Positions 26,059 through 37,900 of a stretch of 64,000 nucleotides of DNA are shown one piece after another. Made by a program: the position numbers and the translations under genes. Numbering within the stretch: the first letter of the stretch is position 1; each line of letters begins with the position of its first letter. A model generated the notes under the pieces. It did not search any database. It saw only the letters and a list, made by a program, of their open reading frames with translations, and was not told the origin of the DNA. Location of the stretch: positions 992,001 through 1,056,000 of the forward strand of contig JAUCEF010000005.1 in assembly GCA_033558025.1 (NCBI GenBank). Direction: 5' to 3'. The DNA comes from Phytophthora sp. 'mugwort' (Eukaryota > Oomycota > Peronosporomycetes > Peronosporales > Peronosporaceae).

Positions 26059-26131
26059 TCTCCTATAGCTCAGTTGGTAGAGCGTGCGGCTGTTAACCTC
26101 AAGGTCGCTGGTTCAAACCCAGCTGGGAGAG
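26059..26131 (+). tRNA. tRNA-Asn (GUU), array copy 34
   Basis: 746 bp after copy 33; private changes near 25529 (C-to-T) and 26005 (G-to-A) in the upstream spacer. Confidence 0.95.
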
Positions 26132-26803
26132 CTTCTTTTGCGCCACGCACCATCAAATTACTGCCGTCGACTTGTCCTGCTTGTCACGCCTCTCTCGCGC
26201 TCTAGCACACAGTGCGCCCCTGACCCACTGCTTTGCTGCTTTTACCAACCCACGTTGGTGTCAACGAGATCGTTCTTCTACTAGACATGCTCAATCGGCA
26301 CCGGGATTTCTGCTGCCGTCATGCATTTTCCGGCTCGTTTACTGGCTTCGGTGGCTGGCCTCGATCCCGCTGATCGCTGCTGGTGTTAGCGCTGGAGTCG
26401 CCTTACATTTGACGCTCTCACGGGAGTTGGTCGGCTATCAAGTGTCCGTGCCAAATCGGCCGCAGTTAGGATCGATGCAGTGGCGTGGGGGTCGCTATGT
26501 CGAGTCAAACTTTGTATGCTCTTGACCGCGAAAGGCGTTGTAAAGGTTGTGGTGGAGGCAGGCAACAGCATGTTGTGGTGTGTTTGGCAGTCGGTAGATG
26601 TGGTTAGCGCGTTTGAAGGTCCGTTGGCGTTTCGGGTCTACCAGTACCTTGGACGAGTAGGTGGATATAGAAGCGGGTGTGTAGCGGTACGTGAGGCCGC
26701 AGTATGTGTGATGAGCGCGTGGTGGCTTCTTGCCGTGTGTCGTTGTATGTGTTGTGAGAAATGCATTTTTTCGACGACGGTGTGGTGGGTAGCTTGTCGT
26801 GCT

Positions 26804-26876
26804 TCTCCTATAGCTCAGTTGGTAGAGCGTGCGGCTGTTAACCTCAAGGTCGCTGGTTCAAACCCAGCTGGGAGAG
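26804..26876 (+). tRNA. tRNA-Asn (GUU), array copy 35
   Basis: 745 bp after copy 34; the spacer reads ggaggcaggcaac near 26554, a variant seen again only in the last, broken unit. Confidence 0.95.
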
Positions 26877-27549
26877 CTTCTTTTGCGCCACGCACCATCA
26901 AATTACTGCCGTCGACTTGTCCTGCTTGTCACGCCTCTCTCGCGCTCTAGCACACAGTGCGCCCCTGACCCACTGCTTTGCTGCTTTTACCAACCCACGT
27001 TGGTGGCAACGAGATCGTTCTTCTACTAGACATGCTCAATCGGCACCGGGATTTCTGCTGCCGTCATGCATTTTCCGGCTCGTTTACTGGCTTCGGTGGC
27101 TGGCCTCGATCCCGCTGATCGCTGCTGGTGTTAGCGCTGGAGTCGCCTTACATTTGACGCTCTCACGGGAGTTGGTCGGCTATCAAGTGTCCGTGCCAAA
27201 TCGGCCGCAGTTAGGATCGATGCAGTGGCGTGGGGGTCGCTATGTCGAGTCAAACTTTGTATGCTCTTGACCGCGAAAGGCGTTGTAAAGGTTGTGGTGG
27301 AGGCACGGTAACAGCATGTTGTGGTGTGTTTGGCAGTCGGTAGATGTGGTTAGCGCGTTTGAAGGTCCGTTGGCGTTTCGGGTCTACCAGTACCTTGGAC
27401 GAGTAGGTGGATATAGAAGCGGGTGTGTAGCGGTACGTGAGGCCGCAGTATGTGTGATGAGCGCGTGGTGGCTTCTTGCCGTGTGTCGTTGTATGTGTTG
27501 TGAGAAATGCATTTTTTCGACGACGGTGTGGTGGGTAGCTTGTCGTGCT

Positions 27550-27622
27550 TCTCCTATAGCTCAGTTGGTAGAGCGTGCGGCTGTTAACCTCAAGGTCGCT
27601 GGTTCAAACCCAGCTGGGAGAG
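27550..27622 (+). tRNA. tRNA-Asn (GUU), array copy 36
   Basis: 746 bp after copy 35; private T-to-G near 27006 in the upstream spacer. Confidence 0.95.
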
Positions 27623-28282
27623 CTTCTTTTGCGCCACGCACCATCAAATTACTGCCGTCGACTTGTCCTGCTTGTCACGCCTCTCTCGCGCTCTAGCACA
27701 CAGTGCGCCCCTGACCCACTGCTTTGCTGCTTTTACCAACCCACGTTGGTGTCAACGAGATCGTTCTTCTACTAGACATGCTCAATCGGCACCGGGATTT
27801 CTGCTGCCGTCATGCATTTTCCGGCTCGTTTACTGGCTTCGGTGGCTGGCCTCGATCCCGCTGATCGCTGCTGGTGTTAGTGCTGGAGTCGCCTTACATT
27901 TGACGCTCTCACGGGAGTTGGTCGGCTATCAAGTGTCCGTGCCAAATCGGCCGCAGTTAGGATCGATGCAGTGGCGTGGGGGTCGCTATGTCGAGTCAAA
28001 CTTTGTATGCTCTTGACCGCGAAAGGCGTTGTAAAGGTTGTGGTGGAGGCACGGTAACAGCATGTTGTGGTGTGTTTGGCAGTCGGTAGATGTGGTTAGC
28101 GCGTTTGAAGGTCCGTTGGCCAGTACCTTGGACGAGTAGGTGGATATAGAAGCGGGTGTGTAGCGGTACGTGAGGCCGCAGTATGTGTGATGAGCGCGTG
28201 GTGGCTTCTTGCCGTGTGTCGTTGTATGTGTTGTGAGAAATGCATTTTTTCGACGACGGTGTGGTGGGTAGCTTGTCGTGCT

Positions 28283-28355
28283 TCTCCTATAGCTCAGTTG
28301 GTAGAGCGTGCGGCTGTTAACCTCAAGGTCGCTGGTTCAAACCCAGCTGGGAGAG
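28283..28355 (+). tRNA. tRNA-Asn (GUU), array copy 37
   Basis: 733 bp after copy 36: short spacer with 6 T, and ttagtgctgg upstream. Confidence 0.95.
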
Positions 28356-29015
28356 CTTCTTTTGCGCCACGCACCATCAAATTACTGCCGTCGACTTGTC
28401 CTGCTTGTCACGCCTCTCTCGCGCTCTAGCACACAGTGCGCCCCTGACCCACTGCTTTGCTGCTTTTACCAACCCACGTTGGTGTCAACGAGATCGTTCT
28501 TCTACTAGACATGCTCAATCGGCACCGGGATTTCTGCTGCCGTCATGCATTTTCCGGCTCGTTTACTGGCTTCGGTGGCTGGCCTCGATCCCGCTGATCG
28601 CTGCTGGTGTTAGTGCTGGAGTCGCCTTACATTTGACGCTCTCACGGGAGTTGGTCGGCTATCAAGTGTCCGTGCCAAATCGGCCGCAGTTAGGATCGAT
28701 GCAGTGGCGTGGGGGTCGCTATGTCGAGTCAAACTTTGTATGCTCTTGACCGCGAAAGGCGTTGTAAAGGTTGTGGTGGAGGCACGGTAACAGCATGTTG
28801 TGGTGTGTTTGGCAGTCGGTAGATGTGGTTAGCGCGTTTGAAGGTCCGTTGGCCAGTACCTTGGACGAGTAGGTGGATATAGAAGCGGGTGTGTAGCGGT
28901 ACGTGAGGCCGCAGTATGTGTGATGAGCGCGTGGTGGCTTCTTGCCGTGTGTCGTTGTATGTGTTGTGAGAAATGCATTTTTTCGACGACGGTGTGGTGG
29001 GTAGCTTGTCGTGCT

Positions 29016-29088
29016 TCTCCTATAGCTCAGTTGGTAGAGCGTGCGGCTGTTAACCTCAAGGTCGCTGGTTCAAACCCAGCTGGGAGAG
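29016..29088 (+). tRNA. tRNA-Asn (GUU), array copy 38 (last complete)
   Basis: 733 bp after copy 37; same spacer haplotype as copy 37 (short, 6 T, ttagtgctgg). Confidence 0.95.
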
Positions 29089-29760
29089 CTTCTTTTGCGC
29101 CACGCACCATCAAATTACTGCCGTCGACTTGTCCTGCTTGTCACGCCTCTCTCGCGCTCTAGCACACAGTGCGCCCCTGACCCACTGCTTTGCTGCTTTT
29201 ACCAACCCACGTTGGTGTCAACGAGATCGTTCTTCTACTAGACATGCTCAATCGGCACCGGGATTTCTGCTGCCGTCATGCATTTTCCGGCTCGTTTACT
29301 GGCTTCGGTGGCTGGCCTCGATCCCGCTGATCGCTGCTGGTGTTAGTGCTGGAGTCGCCTTACATTTGACGCTCTCACGGGAGTTGGTCGGCTATCAAGT
29401 GTCCGTGCCAAATCGGCCGCAGTTAGGATCGATGCAGTGGCGTGGGGGTCGCTATGTCGAGTCAAACTTTGTATGCTCTTGACCGCGAAAGGCGTTGTAA
29501 AGGTTGTGGTGGAGGCAGGCAACAGCATGTTGTGGTGTGTTTGGCAGTCGGTAGATGTGGTTAGCGCGTTTGAAGGTCCGTTGGCGTTTCGGGTCTACCA
29601 GTACCTTGGACGAGTAGGTGGATATAGAAGCGGGTGTGTAGCGGTACGTGAGGCCGCAGTATGTGTGATGAGCGCGTGGTGGCTTCTTGCCGTGTGTCGT
29701 TGTATGTGTTGTGAGAAATGCATTTTTTCGACGACGGTGTGGTGGGTAGCTTGTCGTGCT

Positions 29761-29797
29761 TCTCCTATAGCTCAGTTGGTAGAGCGTGTGGCTGTTA
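29761..29797 (+). pseudogene. 5' half of tRNA-Asn, array copy 39, truncated
   Basis: Identity to the array stops inside the anticodon loop, just after GTTA; what follows is a C-rich tract and unrelated DNA. The surviving half also has a C-to-T change at position 29 (gtgtgg in place of gtgcgg). With no 3' half or B box it cannot give a tRNA. It marks the right edge of the array. Confidence 0.93.
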
Positions 29798-31429
29798 CCC
29801 CCCTCCCCCCGCATTACCAAACGCGGGATATGACAATATCAAACATATTGTAGTCTAGGATAGGTTATATAAAAGATTGACTGTAAAAACGGCCAAACTA
29901 TAGTAAACCAAGCATAACGAATTTGATGCATAACCGGAAGTCTTTGCAAATGTATAAATAGGTAAGCTCTGTGTATAGAAGGGCTGGTCTTGCCTCTCAC
30001 ACACTCACCGAAACATATGCCTGGAAGAAACAAAGAGAGAAGCAACTCACGTGAAGTGGCACTGTTGTCCTCGTGAGAGACTCACAGCGAGTACGAGCGC
30101 TTCACCCAACGCTTGGAAGGGGAGGGGGCTGGAAGAGATCATGAGCTCGTGAAGGAGCATGCTGCCTTCTTGGTAGGCAGAACTGGACCGTTCCCTCGGC
30201 ATCCGTTGCAATGTTGCGCATCTGCCCGGCAATATAAGTGCAACCCAACTGCTTGATCACAGCTCGCATATTAAGTAGCAGAATAGGTAAACATACCACA
30301 TTTTGTAGCTCTGGAACGACATGAGCTGCATTGGCGGGATATTGCCTTAAATTACGCTCAGAAATGATTTGCCCGTTTCAGGTCCGAAATTTTCTGCGGC
30401 CGAGCGATGGCAACGAGCGCCGAAGAGAGCGGGTCGTGGTGCTTGTTCCGGTAGCCAACACGAATAAGATGATGCTGTCCGCGTGGCATATTGAGTGGTT
30501 AACCACTTGGTACAGCCTATGCCCCTTTAATCGAACGCCCTGGGCAAACTCGGCCTTGAGTATGCAGTGAAGCCGGAGGATGCAATATTTTTCAATGGCG
30601 GTCAGGACGCGCTTCGTCGTCAGTAGTGAACCGAGGAATGGACAGATTTGAATGAAACCAAGACGACAGTCTGCGCCACGCTGCGACGCAGCAAATGGCA
30701 CTTGTTCCATCCACATTGGTCGGTGGACAAAGTTTGTTACGACATTTTTCATTTTGACCGATCCCAATCTGGCAGTACACAGTGTGCCAATATCTCGACT
30801 ATATAATATCTACATCATGCGTACCACATTAACCCTCCCAGCACTCTGTGAACAGACTCAGTCGGGCTCCGAGTCTAATACACTCTGGCTTGTACCAGTT
30901 AGCACACCGTTCGTCTTCGGGATGATATTAGCCTTCGCAAACACGTTCATGACAGTAAGAATCGGCTGCTTCGGCGCTTTCCGGCGACCATCGTCCCCGC
31001 CGCCCCTTTCGCTGGCCTGAGTTCGTGCCATGGTGCTTTGCTGACAATGAATTACTGCCCTTCTATTGCTTACGTCTTCATTTTTGCACTCTACAGCAGG
31101 AGTTCTAGACAGTGGCCTGTGCGTGTTATTCGTTTCTATTGGCTGATGCGTGCTATGAATCAGGAGATCTGTTTTCTCTACAGGGGTAGGTATCTGAACC
31201 TGTGGCATATAAGTACCATAGCGCAAAATCTCCGACGCTCCAATCCGCTCCGACCTGTACAGATCCAGAGCTTTGGAGGGGTGTCACATTTAAGGTATCA
31301 CCTATCCCTGAACCAACCAGTCGTTCAGACTCGCTGTGCTCGCTGGTGACAGAACTCTAAGCCCGCTGCGGCTCGCCAGTGAAGCCTCCGCTTATCAACA
31401 CGGCAAGCTGGGTCCTGGGTTGTATCCGC

Positions 31430-31553
31430 GTGCTCCGCACACAGTAGCAAATCACAGGCATGCACGCTGCTCTCGCACGTGACAATGCTCCGACCAATAA
31501 GCAAACGAGGCAATGACGGTATCTTAAGGAATGTGCTTTGTCGAGGGTAGGTT
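31430..31553 (+). repeat. Dispersed repeat R2, copy A
   Basis: About 124 bp, closely similar in the same orientation to 34485-34618. Both contain gtagcaaatcacaggcatgc, the run ctccgaccaataagcaaacg and tgctttgtcgagggtagg. Confidence 0.8.
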
Positions 31554-31906
31554 TATTCGGGATAAGGATTAATTTCAGGGGATGTGAACCGATATACCGT
31601 TCCGATATTAGTGGCCAAATGGGGTCCCCAAAACGTTTACTTGCGTTGGCATTTTGCTTCCGATATACCGGTACACTTCCGGTGAAGAGTTTTTCATCAG
31701 TAATCAAATAGCACGAGGAGGCGAGGCGAGGAATGAATGACCTGCCGGCGGTGCGTTCATCCATTCTGCCTCGCTTCATTACACGACCACTAATTAACGA
31801 CGGCGGACTTGAACTGACCGCAGTCGCTGACAGGCCGCCTACCAGTAGATATGTACGCCCGAGTGTCGATTAGGTGGCAAAGCCTGGGTCAAGGCTGAGA
31901 ATATTT

Positions 31907-32060
31907 GACTCGAGTAAAAGATGATCCCCCGCCGCGTGATTGTTGAGAAAGATGGGACTCGAGTGAATATGACCACCCCGCCGCGTGCACAGTTCAACTC
32001 GGCGCGGCCGGGCATCTGTTTACAATTGAGCATATTAGACTCGGGAAAGATGGCTCCCGC
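31907..32060 (+). repeat. Diverged motif repeated three times
   Basis: Three related segments start at 31907, 31956 and 32038 with GACTCGRG followed by an A-rich stretch; the first two end in cccgccgcgtg about 32 bp on. The first and third are also both preceded by gag-N-atatt. Function unknown. Confidence 0.5.
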
Positions 32061-32819
32061 CTTCACACCAGATCGATTAGACTAGGACGCGCGGGGTATT
32101 CGCCGTTGCCCACTACCGATTTGAAAGCCGAGGATGCAGCACGAACAGAGTTGCGAACCTGGGGAACCAGGGGACAGACGAAATGAAAGACGGCGTGCTC
32201 GGCGAGCTAGTGAAAGCGTCGAAGACCGCAAAACGCGATTGCGAAGGCGCGAACCTGTTCTCGAGAACAGCATAAGCAAAAATACAAATTGATCAGTGTT
32301 TAAACGAACTGGCTGAGTTTGCCTTGCACGACGGTAACTTTTCAGAAGAGGAGATTTGCTTGATGGGGACAAGTCAGCGGTTTATGAGCGACCTGCGCCT
32401 AGCTCTCGCTTACTACTATTGCTCCAGTGTCGACCCGTGAGCATTCGTATCCGGTGATGAACAATTTAATGGAAAGAATGGGAGTGAGGATCGGTTTTAA
32501 CTTTCTTGTATTTTTCGGTCTTCCAGCTTTATCGCACTCGAACAGTCTAGCAACTATCTCGTTGTTATCGTTCCGCTGCGGTTTTTCAACGTTGCAGTTG
32601 TGACCCCATGCGTGAAGAGCACATTTTCCCCAAGTTTTTCCGCTGGGTATTCCATTGGCGGCGGAGCTTCTATGAATACGTGCCGGGTGCCGGTCTGTAT
32701 ACGCCTACCATCCTTTGCAGCTGAAAGACGTGAAGAGAAGTATATGCGTGAGCTGAGTAGATATGTTCGATTGAAAGCGCTAAAGAAAGTGGACGGTAGC
32801 GGTGTGGGTGGCTCCTGAT

Positions 32820-32940
32820 AAGCGCACATTGCGTACCGTTATGTACAAATATAGACTCCTTGTTCGCAGTCTAACCTTCTAAGCGCAAGTTGCGAAGCTG
32901 TATTATATATAGGCTCCTCATTCGCAGACTTGTCTTCTTT
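32820..32940 (+). repeat. Diverged 60-bp tandem duplication
   Basis: Two adjacent copies (32820-32880 and 32881-32940) share aagcgca..ttgcg, a central AT-rich stretch with tata, and ctcctnNttcgcag. Similarity is around three quarters by eye. Confidence 0.6.
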
Positions 32941-33034
32941 GACTTGAAGCGCCAGCACGTGGTCAGTTACGCACGCGTCTGTCCGGCCTGTCTTTAATGG
33001 AAGCTCCGAGAATGGGAGCTCCTTAGATGGTCCC
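32938..33034 (+). repeat. Dispersed repeat R1, copy A
   Basis: About 97 bp, repeated in the same orientation at 34237-34335. Both copies contain cgcgtctgtccggcctgtct and a pair of ggagctcc elements around gagaatg. Confidence 0.8.
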
Positions 33035-33549
33035 GTGCAACAGCCTTTGGATAGTCCAGGGGCGGAACCAGACGGAAAATCTTAGGGTGGGCGAGCCGAA
33101 GTCTGAACACGAGATTCACTTTGCCTACAGCGCAACGCGACGCTCAGTCATACCAGCAAACGCGTCAATAATGGTGTCTCTGTCGATAGCTTGTTTCTAG
33201 TTGCGATACCCCACGACAGGCTGTGCATACACATAAATGTCATCTTCCTGTGTCATACTCGTTTTGCAGAGATAGCAGCAGAAGCAATAGGCTGATTCAG
33301 TTTTGGGAGAGTGTTCAAGCCAGGCCAAGCGCTTAAACCAACCAAACTGAAACGAACGTGGACGACTTCCGAGCGTGATGGACCCATAGGTCGTTTGACG
33401 TGGCTGGAATGGACCCTTCTTGGAAAATGCGCGTAGGACTTTGCTGCAGGAATGCAGAGCTTTCAGACTGCTGCTTAAGACGAAATAGGTTGGGCGGTCG
33501 GTCGGCCGGGTCTCGCTTTACAAAGTTCGCGAAATAGCAGTCGATGTAG

Positions 33550-33949
33550 TTCTCAGCAATTCGCCATGCTAAAATGAAGAGCTGGCTCGACAATTGCAAT
33601 GGTGACTTGCTCACCGTCTTTCAAAAGCTTCTCCCGTGGTGGTTTTTAACGGGTCACGTAACACTAGCACTTGCTAGAGACCTCGGAGAGTACCGATGCA
33701 ATTTCGTGACGATGATACATACCCAGCGATTGTAAGGATCATCAGGTCTGGGCAATCATCAAAACCCACGAGCTTATGAAGAAAGCGTACAAAATTGTTG
33801 TACACCAACTTGATCGTAGTGTTTGTGACGGGGTATTCCGATTTGTGCATGGCAGACCATGCTTACATGATATCATCATTGAATCCAATGGCGAGTTGAA
33901 GCTGCTACCGGAGCATTATGATAAAACATTGGTGGCTCCCCGTGCCTAA
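33550..33949 (+). pseudogene. Frameshifted coding-like relic, unidentified
   Basis: Two overlapping open stretches in adjacent frames, 33550-33735 and 33716-33949, read as protein-like sequence with few rare codons. The second ends with the residues HGRPCLHDIIIESNGELKLL followed by a further 13 codons and a stop. Neither has a long open frame upstream, and a +1 shift would join them near 33716-33735. It may be a remnant of a transposon or an old gene. I do not recognise the family. An alternative is chance open frame. Confidence 0.3.
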
Positions 33950-33965
33950 TATTGATCGGCCGGGC

Positions 33966-33988
33966 GGGTACTAGAGGCTCTAGTACCC
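33966..33988. repeat. 23-bp near-perfect palindrome
   Basis: Arms GGGTACTAGAG and CTCTAGTACCC (11 bp each) flank a single central G. It lies among repeat debris and could be a terminal structure of a degraded element or a protein-binding dyad. Confidence 0.75.
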
Positions 33989-34236
33989 TGCAACACTACA
34001 TCATGGTCGCCACACACGGTCCTAACCACACATCGAGCTGGATACGGAGTGAATAGCACTCGTCGCGATTATTCCGGGTTTGAGCTGGACCAATGTTCCT
34101 GACAACATGGATAATACCACCATAAATCTCTCTTTTCAAGAACTGCTCCGAGCTGACGAGTCCGAACGGCATGGAGCGGATCCCATGCCGCGCGCATGGG
34201 GCTACGCTGGTCTGAGATCATTAGAGGATTAGACAC

Positions 34237-34335
34237 TTTGACTTGAAGCGCCATCACGTGATCAGTTATTCACGCGTCTGTCCGGCCTGTCTTTGTACGG
34301 GAGCTCCGAGAATGGGAGCTCCTTAGATAATCCCC
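34237..34335 (+). repeat. Dispersed repeat R1, copy B
   Basis: Partner of 32938-33034, with about ten differences by eye. It lies 150 bp before R2 copy B, whereas the A copies are in the opposite order and 1.4 kb apart, so the two repeats moved or rearranged independently. Confidence 0.8.
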
Positions 34336-34484
34336 TGTTGCACAGATCACGAAACACAACTCCAGCAAATCCGACCACACGAAGCGCATACCCAAATATC
34401 AGTTGATTCTGATTCAGTCGCGGCAGCCAGGGTTTTGGCAAGTAGCTGTATCAACAGGCTTTACATAGCCATCGAACATTCACG

Positions 34485-34618
34485 TTCTCCGCACATGGTA
34501 GCAAATCACAGGCATGCACGCCGCGCTCGCACGTGACATCCCTCCAACGCTCCGACCAATAAGCAAACGAGGCAACGACGTTATCTTGGAAAATGTGCTT
34601 TGTCGAGGGTAGGGTTAT
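34485..34618 (+). repeat. Dispersed repeat R2, copy B
   Basis: Partner of 31430-31553. It has about 12 extra bases (tccctccaacgc) next to the shared ctccgaccaataagc core. Confidence 0.8.
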
Positions 34619-34757
34619 CGCTTTATATCGGTCGGAGCATGACTTGACAATTGTATTAAACGCAGTCAAGTACGATCGGAGATGTGACAATATTCATCCA
34701 AATATTTGCCATATATTCAGGTTTTCTGAGTTTATTTTTTTCTTACTTCAGGGTGTA

Positions 34758-34780
34758 AACATGCCACTGCGTGGCATGTT
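34758..34780. repeat. Perfect 10-bp inverted repeat, 3-nt loop
   Basis: Arms AACATGCCAC and GTGGCATGTT surround TGC, 158 bp upstream of the giant gene's start codon. It could be a dimeric factor site or an untranslated-region hairpin; no promoter motif was recognised beside it. Confidence 0.7.
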
Positions 34781-34938
34781 AACGTGGGCTTATGCGCTTC
34801 CATTTACAAGGTGCTTTGTCGGTCAAAGCTAACAACTTCAAAGTCTCATAATGCCAACCGACCGAAGTGCCTCCATGATGATCGAGCACTGCGTACAGTA
34901 TAACGCGATGTTCGAAGCCTATTTTCGACCAGCGTCAA

Positions 34939-37900
34939 ATGGCTTCGCGTCCGTTCGCGTCCCCACTTGACAAGATGCGCCACGTGCTGTGTTTGGTCCT
35001 CCTGCTGCTTGCAGGCTGTCGTTCCATTGTGTACGCTATCGACGCTACAGTTTCTGTTGCATGGAGCAACGCAACTGTGAGTGCAGCGCCAGCACTCGAG
35101 CTCCTGCTCACGACGGGGGACGACCCTCTACTTCCAGTGGACGCACTGTTCGAGATCCAACTCCACTCACTGTTTGCCGTCGCCTTGGATGCTTCTGTGG
35201 ATGCTGAAGAGATGAACGAGACATTGGACGGGACGTGGAGTGTCACGGTGGACACGGACGCCAACAAACTGGCGGTGCAGCGCACTGGGAATGGAACTGA
35301 AGTGAACGCCTCTACCCAACTACGATTCAATCTTACGGGCGTCACGAATCCAAGTCGCGCAGGTCGAATTAGTGTCGGGACAATGATGTTATCGGATAGT
35401 GGAGCTACATTTACGCGGACATTGCCGCTGCAGATGATGGAAATTGAGCCTGGCGCGCTCTGGAACTCGCAGATGAGGTTTTCAAACTTGCTTAGCGGTC
35501 GTAAGGCGTCCTTGACAATTCACATGACGCTGGCACACGTGCTACCAAATGACGGGGCTATCGTTGTGTATTTGCCATATATCTATGGGTCATTGTCTAG
35601 TGTGACTTTGTCAAATGTTGGTGGATTAAACGGTGATTTTACAATTTCGACGACGAATAATTTGATTTGGATAAAACGACATGTTGGTTCGGGGACAGAG
35701 AGTGTGGAAATGCAGGCTATTGAGTTTAAACTGGATGGAATTACGCACCCTTGGCTTGAAGGTCCCATAGGTCCTTCTGTTCTATTGCAAACGCTCGATG
35801 GTTCAAGCCGCATCATTGATCAGAGATATGTGGACTCATCAGCCAACGTCCTTACTAAAGCTCGTGTCGTGCTAAGCAGCGTGAGTCTACGAGTAAACGA
35901 AGGTGATATCATTGGAGCACAGTACACTGTTTCCTTGAGTGCTCCACCTTCTGGAGACGAGGCTCTTTTGCTGTCGATTGGAGATTCCGACAGCAGAACG
36001 AAATTGATCCTCGACCCGCAATCTGTCTCATTTTCTACCTCGAATTGGTCCAGTCCAATAAGCATCAGTGTAGCTGCTCCCAACGACTACATAGTGAGTG
36101 GAACATCTACTCAGGAAAGTATCGTGGTGATTAGCCATACAATTGTAAGTGGTGACAACAGCGACACCTTTGCAAGAGTCAACGAAGTGAACGTACACAT
36201 AAGTGAGAACGATTTCCCCGCCGTTCATATCTCTGACCGCTTTCTCGCGGTTGTCGAGGGACTACGTAGTGCTAGTTACCAACTTTCCCTCCTGTCGCAA
36301 CCTACCAGCGACGTGGTAGTTCACATGACACCTCAGGACTCGTTTCTTGAGGCTTTTCCCGATCAAGTGGTGTTTACAGCTAGTACTTGGAACTCACCGA
36401 AGGTTATCAACGTGGTGGCATCCTTCACTACATCGACGGTACGAGCAACAAGTGGCATTCTTCATGAACTCACGTCGGTTGATGCTAACTACAACGAAAA
36501 AAATGATCAAATTTTCCCACAAAGCAAAGTGCTCGTGTACTACGAGCCACTTGAAATGGAATCTTGCGTGGAGCCATGTCGTGTCGGATGGTTCCCTCTC
36601 GTGAATGCTACAATGGGAGACGCGCAGTGCGTGAGTTGTCCACTTGGCCATTTCTGTACGGGGTCCTGCACGGCGCCAGTGGCGTGTCCGAAAGGTACTT
36701 TTTCTAATGTGGAATTTGCAGCTCAAGCTGATGTTTGTCAAGCTTGTCCGACTGGAATGTATGCACACGCTGAAGGATTGTCGATGTGTCTCGTGTGTCC
36801 AGCGGGTGCATCCTGTCGTGATGCAGATACAAGCCCCCAGCCTTGTCCTTCCGGTTCCTATTCAACTCACAGCGAGACTCAGTGCCACGAATGTCCAGCA
36901 GGGACGTACAACAATCAGACGTTCCAGTCTGCTTGTTCATCCTGCCTCAAGGGCCATCACTGCCCCAAAGGCTCAATTACTCCAGTCGCGTGTGATCAAG
37001 GTACTTACTCCGCGAGTTTTGGTGCTACAATCTGTGATCAATGTCCTGCTGGGTATGCGTGCTCGGATCCGACAGTCGGACCGTTGGCATGTCCAAGCGG
37101 AACTTATAACCTCGGTACGTCGTCACAATGCTTGCCATGTCCGGCTGGATCTGCTTGTGGAAACTCAACAGCAGCACCCACGGTGTGTGACCCTGGAACG
37201 TTCAGTGCTCAAGGTCAAACAAAGTGTACACAGTGCGCTGCTGGTTCTTACTGTCCGCAGGCTGGCCAGACTGTACAGCTTCCATGTCTAAGCGGGACGT
37301 ACGCTGAGTCTGGCGCTACGGCGTGCACGACATGTCCTGCTGGAATGCAGTGCCCAGTAACGACTCAAGCCATTAAAGAAGCGTGTACGGCTGGGACGTA
37401 CTCGTTGGGTGGTCAAGCCCAATGTCTTTCGTGTCCAATTGGCCACATGTGTCCACGCGTGGATGGTAGTCAAAATGCAGTATGTGCTCCGGGATGGTAC
37501 TCGTCGGGAGGTGCCGTGCAGTGCACTATCTGCCCAGCAGGTTCTGCTTGTCCAGATCCGTCGACGTCCCCACCCGTTGTTTGTCCTGATGGCTCGTACA
37601 GCTTAATCGGAGCTAAAGTATGCACTGAGTGTCCGGCCGGTTATGCGTGTCCAGATCCCACAAGTAAACTGCTTGTGCCCTGTGCCAAAGGAACGTACTC
37701 AACGGGCGGAGCGAGTTCCTGTACCCCTTGTCCAGCTGGTTACACGTGCTCGTTCTCAAACAGTTCCAGTGTCGAGCTGTGCCAGACAGGGTACTACTCG
37801 ACAACAGGTTCCGGATCGTGTGTCGAGTGTCCTCGAGGATACTATTGTGACAGACCCAACGAGATGCCTAAGAACTGCTCAATCGGTTATTACAGTCTGC

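Larger units (their letters stand above)
1..29797 (+). repeat. Tandem array of 732-746 bp units, each with one tRNA-Asn gene
   Basis: About 40 head-to-tail units, all in one orientation. The distance between successive tRNA starts takes only five values: 732, 733, 743, 745 and 746 bp. Lengths follow from three events: a 13-bp block present or absent about 190 bp upstream of the tRNA, a run of 5 or 6 T about 45 bp upstream of it, and a 3-bp GCT loss about 80-85 bp downstream of it; a further 1-bp change occurs in one full unit and in the last, broken one. Other differences are scattered single substitutions, so the roughly 660-bp spacer is almost as conserved as the tRNA. This indicates recent amplification or continuing homogenisation by unequal crossing over or gene conversion. 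The left end lies outside the window; the right end is sharp, inside a tRNA. No rRNA, snRNA or credible protein gene is seen in the spacer. Confidence 0.97.
29798..34938. other. Gene-poor interval between the tRNA array and the giant gene
   Basis: About 5.1 kb with only short ORFs that show no recognisable domain or codon pattern. It begins with a C-rich tract (29798-29811). The recognisable content is repeats, palindromes and one coding-like relic, listed separately. Paired repeats with diverged copies suggest old transposable-element debris, but no transposase, reverse transcriptase, terminal repeat or target-site duplication could be identified by eye. Confidence 0.6.
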